64,000 nt of DNA from contig JAFDVL010000102.1 of the NCBI GenBank assembly GCA_018268995.1, positions 85,696 to 149,695 of the forward strand. Reading direction: 5' to 3'. Within the stretch, counting starts at the first letter, position 1. Every line of letters starts with the position of its first letter. This DNA is from Acidobacteriota bacterium (GTDB lineage: Bacteria; Acidobacteriota; Blastocatellia; RBC074). This document shows, piece after piece, positions 58,717 through 64,000 of the stretch. The notes under the pieces are model-generated. The model was not told the origin of the DNA. It saw only the letters and a program-made list of their open reading frames with translations, and searched no databases. The translations under genes and the position numbers were made by a program.

Positions 58717-59898
58717 TTAAGGCTTTCGATCATTAACGCGATTAGATAGAACAAACAAAAACACTCCTAAGAGGATATATCCAATAAAAACCTCCAAAAT
58801 AACTAGCATTAGCGCAAAGTTATTATTTGTATTTGGAGTAATGTCTCCGTAACCAAGCGTTGAGAAAGTCACGACACTATAATAAATCGCCGACATAAAC
58901 GACGGAAATGGTTTATTAAAACCAGAATCTCCAAGAAAATAATATGTCACTGCGAATAAAACAATGAGGGCGATAGAGGTAAACAAGACTGCCCATAAAG
59001 AACGCCAATTCTTTGTAGTTAGAGCAGAGATAATATTACTTGACTTCCCGACCAGGCCAGTTTCTTCTGTATACTTTAGCATTGTGTCTTGATACCAAGA
59101 GATATAAGACAAATGCTTCTGCTCTTCGCCATTTGTACCAGCCGACGTTTTAATGAAAGAAAAGTCTGTATGCCCATCAGCGATCTTGGATTTCTTACCG
59201 GTTATCGCTGTGAACAATAGGTTTAGATAGGAAATTTCCCTTATTTTTGGTCTAGTGCCTAAACAATTTGCACCGAGCGATATTGCATTAACCGTCGCAC
59301 CGCTAAAATTTGAATTGCTAAACCCTACCCGGTCGTCTATCGAAATCACTGCGAGAAATGAGTCTGAGAAATCACACTCAGGGAAGTTACAATTATTTAT
59401 AGTAACCTGATTAAATTTCGCCTTACGGAAATTGGAATTAGCAAAACAAGCATTCTTTAGAGCCGCATCACAAATAGATATGTCGCGCAGGTCAATGCCT
59501 CTAATATCCGTCCAGCCTTCATACATTGACTTGTTGGATATAGTATAAAGCCACTCGTTTATATGCTTAGTTTCTTTTCCAAAGGTAATTCTTAACTGAT
59601 CAAAATCAATTGTTGCCCTGACGAAAATGGGGCTACCTTGTTGATACTGCGCCTGCCTCTCTTTTTTAGCTTGTTCTTGCGCTGAACTGATGAACTCTTT
59701 AACTGCTTCAAGTAATTTTCTGCCCAACTCAGTTTGCCATCTAAGTTGTGTGGAGATGCGTTGCCCCCAGGAAGGCTTAATTGAGTCGAGTTTCTGAATA
59801 CATTCAGTTTCGTTCTTGAACCAATACTCAATTAAATCATCTTCTGGTTTATATCCAATTGGTTGAAGAGACTTTTGAATGTCTTCCAATCCCTTCAT
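58717..59898 (-). CDS. pentapeptide-repeat protein with two-helix ion-channel domain, AT-rich
   Basis: The 393-residue protein begins with a roughly 100-residue helical, charged domain (coiled-coil-like around AQEQAKKERQAQYQQG), then about ten pentapeptide-type repeats (GIDLRDISICDAALKNACFANSNFRKAKF... at about 130-190), a linker, a membrane helix, and a C-terminal Ion_trans_2 pore with the potassium selectivity filter TLGYGD in VVTFSTLGYGDITPNTNN near 360. Base composition is clearly more AT-rich than the neighbours, suggesting transfer. It lies 43 bases after the DUF433 gene. A soluble sensor gating an ion pore is a reasonable reading; effector of a stress or defence system is speculation. 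Confidence 0.82.
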   Translation of the reverse strand: MKGLEDIQKSLQPIGYKPEDDLIEYWFKNETECIQKLDSIKPSWGQRISTQLRWQTELGRKLLEAVKEFISSAQEQAKKERQAQYQQGSPIFVRATIDFDQLRITFGKETKHINEWLYTISNKSMYEGWTDIRGIDLRDISICDAALKNACFANSNFRKAKFNQVTINNCNFPECDFSDSFLAVISIDDRVGFSNSNFSGATVNAISLGANCLGTRPKIREISYLNLLFTAITGKKSKIADGHTDFSFIKTSAGTNGEEQKHLSYISWYQDTMLKYTEETGLVGKSSNIISALTTKNWRSLWAVLFTSIALIVLFAVTYYFLGDSGFNKPFPSFMSAIYYSVVTFSTLGYGDITPNTNNNFALMLVILEVFIGYILLGVFLFVLSNRVNDRKP

Positions 59899-59941
59899 AG
59901 ATTTACCTTAAACTTAACCTAATTTCTCGTGGGGGAGTTTA

Positions 59942-60172
59942 TCAAGAGGCAATCGGAACCGTCATCAACCGACGTTCACGATCCGCCGCAAACGCGATGC
60001 AAGCCTTCAAATCCTCGTGCGTCAAATCAGGAAAATCGTCGAGGATTTCTTCCTCCGTCATTTCGGACGCCAGATATTCCAACACTTCGTACACGGTAAT
60101 GCGCAAGCTGCGTACACAAGGCTTGCCGCCACGTTTGTTTGGCTCAATCGTGATGTAATCTTTGTAGTTCAT
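59942..60172 (-). CDS. DUF433 antitoxin-like protein
   Basis: The 76-residue protein has the DUF433 pattern: YITIEPNKRGGKPCVRSLRITVYEVLEYLASEMTEEEILDDFPDLTHEDLKACIAFAADRERRL. The family is a winged-helix-type antitoxin usually followed by a DUF5615 PIN-like toxin. Here no DUF5615 gene follows; instead the ion-channel gene is downstream and a VapC toxin upstream (17-base gap). It is either an orphan or an added regulator of the VapC pair. Confidence 0.82.
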   Translation of the reverse strand: MNYKDYITIEPNKRGGKPCVRSLRITVYEVLEYLASEMTEEEILDDFPDLTHEDLKACIAFAADRERRLMTVPIAS

Positions 60173-60189
60173 AAATCCGAATTCGTCAG

Positions 60190-60642
60190 CTACGAAGGAT
60201 TAACAACAGATAGCCCCTCGTCTTCCGCAACCTTGCAAAGCTTATCATCGGCACAAACAAAGTGATCTATCTTGCCTTCACGGTTAAGGCTCAACGCCAC
60301 TGCAAGCTGGAGCGAATCTAATGTGCGAAGTGCTTTGCTCGGCGCGTGCTTTTTGAGCAATCGCTCGGCTTCCTGAAAATGACGCTGCAACATTCTAACC
60401 ACCGGAAAACGACGCGCAGCAAAGTCGGTCGCAATGTGCTTTTGCAATTGTTGCAGGTCTTGCGTCGTGATTTCTTGCGTACGGGCTTTGAGCGCGAACA
60501 CGGATTGAAGCTCAACCGCTACTAAACGCGAAATGTAATGAACGCTGCCGGGTTCGCGCAAAATGCGCTCGACTTCTGGCGTTCCTTGCTCGGCTCGATA
60601 ATGCTTCGCCAACGCACTCGTATCGAAGAAATAATTCGCCAT
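60190..60642 (-). CDS. VapC-type PIN-domain toxin (predicted ribonuclease)
   Basis: The 150-residue protein has the PIN acidic residues: D7 in NYFFDTSALAKHY, E in SRLVAVELQSVF near 44, D in LRTLDSLQLAVALSL near 107 and D/D in FVCADDKLCKVAEDEG near 130. They bind Mg2+ or Mn2+ to cut RNA. Its ATG directly follows the antitoxin stop codon (no gap), so the two are translationally coupled. Target RNA unknown. Confidence 0.88.
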   Translation of the reverse strand: MANYFFDTSALAKHYRAEQGTPEVERILREPGSVHYISRLVAVELQSVFALKARTQEITTQDLQQLQKHIATDFAARRFPVVRMLQRHFQEAERLLKKHAPSKALRTLDSLQLAVALSLNREGKIDHFVCADDKLCKVAEDEGLSVVNPS

Positions 60643-60933
60643 TTAGAACCGCTCATCGCGCTCCGCGATGATGTCATCCGCCAGCGAACCAGGAAGCTTG
60701 GCGAGTATTTGCCGCACTGATTCCAGCGTGACACTCGGATCCGCTTCTTTGCCGCAGGCGTTCATATACTCAACATCCAGCCATGAATCATCTGTGCCAT
60801 TGTTGACCGGTGATGCCTCTAAAGCCTGCCTGAGTGCGTTAAGCGCGAACTCTTCCCACGGCTGCCCATTCGCCTTGGCTTGTCCGACAAGTTGCTGCTC
60901 AAGATCAGCAGGAATTGTAATCGTTGTACTCAT
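60643..60933 (-). CDS. VapB-like antitoxin
   Basis: The 96-residue protein begins with a ribbon-helix-helix-like segment (MSTTITIPADLEQQLVGQAKANGQPWEEFALNALRQALEA) followed by an acidic tail that would wrap the PIN toxin. Its TAA is contiguous with the vapC ATG. It is the first gene of the toxin-antitoxin transcription unit and likely represses its own promoter. Confidence 0.8.
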   Translation of the reverse strand: MSTTITIPADLEQQLVGQAKANGQPWEEFALNALRQALEASPVNNGTDDSWLDVEYMNACGKEADPSVTLESVRQILAKLPGSLADDIIAERDERF

Positions 60934-60993
60934 AATCGTTACCTCTTCGACATTGTACTATGACAAACGCAGCAACTGGGCAAAGGCCGCCGA

Positions 60994-62034
60994 TCAATTC
61001 CACCCGTGTGCATCGCGCACCGCAATCATCGTCGCCAAAATTGAATTCCACGTCGCCGGATCGGTCATCGTTTCGTTCGAGAACATGCAACCGTCCCAAT
61101 TGATGTGCTGCACGCTCTTCGTCACTTTGCCTGTTTCATCGCGCAACCACAAGCCAGCCGCGCGCACAATGTCCATCTTGCCGTTCGGATCGTTGGGCAG
61201 ACAATGGCGTCCCGTCTTGTCGTGTGAACCAGAGCCTTTCACGGTCGCATCGTTTTGCGCCACGTGAAAATCTTTCACCCACGGACGCAGCACTTTTGTC
61301 ATTTGACCTAACGCCTCGTACAACACTTCTTTGTCCGCCCAATCGTAGTTGTCGGGCAGCAAGCGATGTTCGGGTGCGTTGTAGCCCATCGTAAACAGCA
61401 TCGTGTGTGCCATGTCGGCTTGAATACCGAGCGTGTTTGGGCGATCTACCTGCTCCAACAATTCGGCCAAATACTTCCAACTGTGCATCCCGCCCCAGCA
61501 GATTTCGCCTTCGGCAGCGAGGCGTTCGCCGTGTGATTCGGCAATGTCGCAGGCTGCGCGGAAGGTGTCAGCAATCTTCTTCGTGTTGCCTGCGGGATCA
61601 GCCGACCAATCGCTGGGGCTGCACGACGAATCAATGCGAATGACGCCATAATGACGAATGCCGAGATTGTTGAGCTTGTTTGCGACTTCGCAGGATTTGC
61701 GGATTTGCGTCAGGAAGGCGTTGCGTTCGTCTTCCGATCCCATCGCCGAACCGCCGCCCGTTGGCCCCCAAACCGGAGCGACAAGCGAGCCGATCACAAG
61801 GCCGCGCGAAGCAACTTGATCGGCGAGTTCTTTCAACTGATCGTCGGTCGAATCAATGTCGGTGTGCGGCAATGACAAGAAGATGTCTACGCCATCGAAT
61901 CTCTGACCGTTGACTTCGGCAGCGGCAGTCATATCAAGCATCTTCTCAAATTCAATAATCGGTTCTGCGTCGGGGCCGCCCTTGCCGACGAGGCCGGGCC
62001 AGGTTGCGTTGTGGATTTTGGGGTATTGGTTCAT
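60994..62034 (-). CDS. TIM-barrel sugar phosphate isomerase/epimerase
   Basis: A xylose-isomerase-like TIM barrel (AP endonuclease 2 superfamily). The 346-residue product carries the metal-binding residues in order: DIFLSLPHTDID near 50, AAEGEICWGGMHSW (Glu) near 190, IQADMAHT (Asp/His) near 218, VKDFHVAQND (His) near 265 and HINWDGCMFSNETM (Glu) near 315. The ATG at 62034 has AAGGAG at 5 bases; the longer start is rejected. Neighbours are a cupin-type isomerase and an oxidoreductase, supporting a hexose or keto-sugar pathway. The reaction is not specified by sequence. Confidence 0.88.
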   Translation of the reverse strand: MNQYPKIHNATWPGLVGKGGPDAEPIIEFEKMLDMTAAAEVNGQRFDGVDIFLSLPHTDIDSTDDQLKELADQVASRGLVIGSLVAPVWGPTGGGSAMGSEDERNAFLTQIRKSCEVANKLNNLGIRHYGVIRIDSSCSPSDWSADPAGNTKKIADTFRAACDIAESHGERLAAEGEICWGGMHSWKYLAELLEQVDRPNTLGIQADMAHTMLFTMGYNAPEHRLLPDNYDWADKEVLYEALGQMTKVLRPWVKDFHVAQNDATVKGSGSHDKTGRHCLPNDPNGKMDIVRAAGLWLRDETGKVTKSVQHINWDGCMFSNETMTDPATWNSILATMIAVRDAHGWN

Positions 62035-62051
62035 GGAACTCCTTGAATTAG

Positions 62052-62199
62052 AACCACGGAGCACGGAGGACACGGAGTTTTTTGGACAGGATTTACAAGA
62101 TTGTCGGTAAGATTAACAAGAAGTATTTTTGTAAATCTTGTAGAAAATCTTGTGAATCCTGTCTTGCTTTTCTCCGTGCTCTTCGTGTTCCCCGTGGTT
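62052..62199. repeat. 148-bp fold-back repeat between the isomerase and cupin genes
   Basis: The ends are inverted copies (AACCACGG...GCACGGAG and its complement), and an inner pair based on ACAGGATT-ACAAGATT pairs with its complement with few mismatches. The element occupies nearly all of the gap between the two genes and has no coding potential. Confidence 0.75.
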
Positions 62200-62205
62200 T
62201 ATTTC

Positions 62206-63420
62206 TTACTCTTTCACTAAGCTCGCGGCATCAGGATTGCCGGGGCCGAAATGTTTCAGCATCACGAGTGGATCGGTGTCGCTCAGATTCGTAATGCGAA
62301 CGCCTTCGCGTGCGACATCAACGGTCACGAAGAATTCATCCTGCGTCATTTGGCCGAAGCGAATCATTGCGGGCGTCGAAGCTGCGTGCTTGCCAATCGT
62401 GCCGTAGCCTTCGGTCAAAATCATGCCGTAGGCAGCAGCGTCTTTGATGATGACGGAACGCTTCGGCAATACCGTCAATTCTTTCGCGGAATAGAACGGC
62501 GTGCCGTACGTGATCCACATTTCGCGGTAGCCGTCGGCTTCCATTTCTTCGACCGGGCGAACAGGCGTCGGGAAGATTTTGTTCGTCTTCGCAAATTCAG
62601 GATTGACGTTCGCGTCCCAATCCAACATGCCGATCAGGTATTCAAAATCGTGATGATGTTCGGTCGGCACGTCTTTCGTCAGCAAACTCCAATCCACGAC
62701 GCGGCCTTCGACTTCAGATTGGAACATGCCAAAGACGTCGCTGTTGACTTGTGGTTCATACGTCACGAGCGAACCGGGCGCGTGCAGAATCCCCGCGTGA
62801 ACCTGCCAGCCGGTGCCCGGTTCCAGGCGATAGGCGCGCGAATGATTCAGGATGCCGTTGTCGCCCTTATTCCAGTTTTCCAGACACCGAAACACGTCTT
62901 CTTTCGTCGTGCCGGGTTCGAGTCCCATGTAGGTGTGAGGGAAGGCGTTCACGACCGAATTGTACTGCGGTGGAAAGTAATAGGCTTCGGGTTTGCCCTT
63001 TTGCCCAACTTTCTCGGCGTGTTCGTTCATCTGGTGCATGTGGTGCGGGATCGGCCCCATGTTGTCGAAGAACTTGCACAGCATTCCCCATCCGCCGACG
63101 GATTCCATTACGTCTTGCCCCAGAATCTGATCGCCTGCGACTTCAATGGCATCTTTCAGCAAAAAGCTTTTGCCACTGTCGGGGCGAATGAAACTCAACC
63201 CTTCAAATTCAGTTGTATGTTCACCGTTGGCAGCTTTCGTTGTCGAAGAAAACCAGCGTTCATCAATGCCCCCGCGATGTCCGCCGAAAGCGTATAGATC
63301 GTCAGGATGCAACTTCAGGCGTCGGCCTGGAATTAAGAAAGAACGCGGCACCCAGCAGGGCTCAAGCCGAAAAATGCCTTCGCCTGCGTTGATCGTGTCT
63401 TGTACTTGAGAGAGAGTCAT
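62206..63420 (-). CDS. mannose-6-phosphate isomerase-like cupin protein
   Basis: A 404-residue double cupin related to class I phosphomannose isomerases. The metal-binding histidines are in GPIPHHMHQMNEHAEKVGQKGKPEAYYF near 115-140, with a Glu in KPEAYY, and a second histidine set near HAGILHAPGSLVTYEP at about 205-220. RLEPGTGWQVHAG is a typical jelly-roll strand. No signal peptide. It lies beside the TIM-barrel isomerase, separated by a repeat, so a shared sugar substrate is likely. Phosphomannose specificity is not certain. Confidence 0.82.
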   Translation of the reverse strand: MTLSQVQDTINAGEGIFRLEPCWVPRSFLIPGRRLKLHPDDLYAFGGHRGGIDERWFSSTTKAANGEHTTEFEGLSFIRPDSGKSFLLKDAIEVAGDQILGQDVMESVGGWGMLCKFFDNMGPIPHHMHQMNEHAEKVGQKGKPEAYYFPPQYNSVVNAFPHTYMGLEPGTTKEDVFRCLENWNKGDNGILNHSRAYRLEPGTGWQVHAGILHAPGSLVTYEPQVNSDVFGMFQSEVEGRVVDWSLLTKDVPTEHHHDFEYLIGMLDWDANVNPEFAKTNKIFPTPVRPVEEMEADGYREMWITYGTPFYSAKELTVLPKRSVIIKDAAAYGMILTEGYGTIGKHAASTPAMIRFGQMTQDEFFVTVDVAREGVRITNLSDTDPLVMLKHFGPGNPDAASLVKE

Positions 63421-63475
63421 AAGAAATTCAGTCTCCGTGAGAATTAAGATTTAGCCAAACAATCATTCATTTTAT

Positions 63476-63581
63476 TTTCCATTTTTCCACTTGTCATTTT
63501 TCATTTTTCATCGGTTGTGCGTGCAAGGCCGCAAAAGATGACAATTGAAAAAATCGAGAATGACAAGTGGAAAAATGGAAA
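63476..63581. repeat. AT-rich fold-back repeat with 23-base perfect arms
   Basis: The 23-base left arm (63476-63498) is the exact complement of the right arm (63559-63581), with a 60-base loop. It is closely related to the element at 57418-57520 and lies between the SGNH hydrolase stop and the cupin start. Confidence 0.85.
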
Positions 63582-63614
63582 GATAAGAACGCCTGTTATT
63601 GCAACCGCCGAACG

Positions 63615-64000
63615 TTACGATTTGCCCAACGACTGGGCAATAGCTTGTTCTGCTAATGGCGTCATCACCGCATACGCCGCTTCATTCAGCAGCACGCCAT
63701 CGCTCGTAAATTCCTGTTTCAAATTACGGCCTACACCCAATGCAGCGTAGTAGTTCAGATACACAGAACCACTCTCTTTCGCATACTCTTCCAACCAGTT
63801 GTTCATGCCGATGATTTTGCCAAACGGGCGCAGCAGCGATTGTTTCTTGTAGCAATCACAAATCGGCGTCAACGAAGCGAGTACTACTTTGATATTGTTT
63901 GCCTTCGCAAGTTCGACGATAGACATAATGTTTTCGGCAAACACACCTTGCGTGATCGGGCTGTAAATGCTGGCAATGTCGTTGAGGCCAACTTGAATCA
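63615..64000 (-). CDS. SGNH/GDSL-family hydrolase, 5' end outside window
   Basis: The visible 128 codons are the C-terminal part of an SGNH esterase-like protein, starting inside block III: IQVGLNDIAS carries the G-x-N-D motif. Later come IKVVLASLTPICDCYKKQ and the block V region SDGVLLNEAAYAVM. Block V normally reads D-x-x-H; here the aspartate is kept but the histidine position is leucine, so catalysis may be lost or supplied otherwise. The family hydrolyses esters on sugars, lipids or peptides, fitting the sugar cluster. Confidence 0.8.
   Translation of the reverse strand, partial: IQVGLNDIASIYSPITQGVFAENIMSIVELAKANNIKVVLASLTPICDCYKKQSLLRPFGKIIGMNNWLEEYAKESGSVYLNYYAALGVGRNLKQEFTSDGVLLNEAAYAVMTPLAEQAIAQSLGKS

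Noticed and set aside
62251..63297. 348-codon open frame opposite the cupin gene
   Set aside because: Antisense to a well-supported gene, and its product has the Arg/Phe/Val bias typical of shadows.

Overview
This is bacterial chromosomal DNA of moderate GC content and high gene density. No rRNA, tRNA, CRISPR array, integrase or intact insertion sequence is visible. The gene families point to Acidobacteriota, perhaps a Blastocatellia-like lineage: a DUF1501 protein paired with a PSD1/PSCyt1 cytochrome-type protein, three large periplasmic tricorn-like S41 peptidases, an SBBP beta-propeller protein, a TPR segment like those on acidobacterial Ser/Thr kinases, DUF1080, and an abundance of fold-back intergenic repeats. 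The taxonomy is inferred from gene content, not demonstrated.

Layout. 1-12.9 kb (minus strand) is a type VI secretion locus read tssK-tssL-tssM-tagJ-tssA-tssB-tssC-hcp-(unknown small gene)-tssE, followed by a methyltransferase of the 'regulatory domain' (protein-lysine methyltransferase-like) family cut by the window edge. tssF, tssG, clpV/tssH and vgrG are not in the window and may lie beyond the left edge. 13-18 kb holds the DUF1501/PSD1 pair. 18-21.7 kb holds an unknown gene, a BON-like lipoprotein/exported protein coupled to a membrane coiled-coil protein with a helix-hairpin-helix tail, and a prepilin peptidase with a large insertion. 21.8-28 kb (plus strand) has a glycosyltransferase and then an oxidative-stress island: a cysteine-free PerR-like regulator, ahpC, ahpD, a small unknown gene, dps and an exported katG. 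Two perfect 7-1-7 palindromes, one at the regulator's own promoter and one at ahpC, make a clear regulon.

28-38.5 kb has a tricorn-like peptidase, a YbdK-type carboxylate-amine ligase beside an ATP-grasp ligase, a LolA-like exported protein, and a translation block (prmC, prfA, a DUF1385 membrane protein, rpmE). 38.8-48.7 kb (plus strand) has an ABC-2 permease, a secreted aminopeptidase P and two tandem tricorn-like peptidases, which together look like an extracytoplasmic protein-degradation set. 48.7-52.6 kb is a scarred region: a hairpin array, a TPR gene without its 5' part, and an SBBP/PKD gene without its 3' end, the last two joined tail to tail.

52.9-56.2 kb has a GNAT acetyltransferase, three small membrane or unknown genes and an HPF-cold-shock fusion. 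56.6-64 kb is a sugar-metabolism cluster on the minus strand (DUF1080, Gfo/Idh oxidoreductase, TIM-barrel isomerase, mannose-6-phosphate-isomerase-like cupin, SGNH hydrolase). It is interrupted at 58.7-60.9 kb by an AT-rich pentapeptide/ion-channel gene, a DUF433 gene and a VapBC-type toxin-antitoxin pair. Fold-back repeats sit at several gene borders; one has entered the PSD1 coding sequence in frame.
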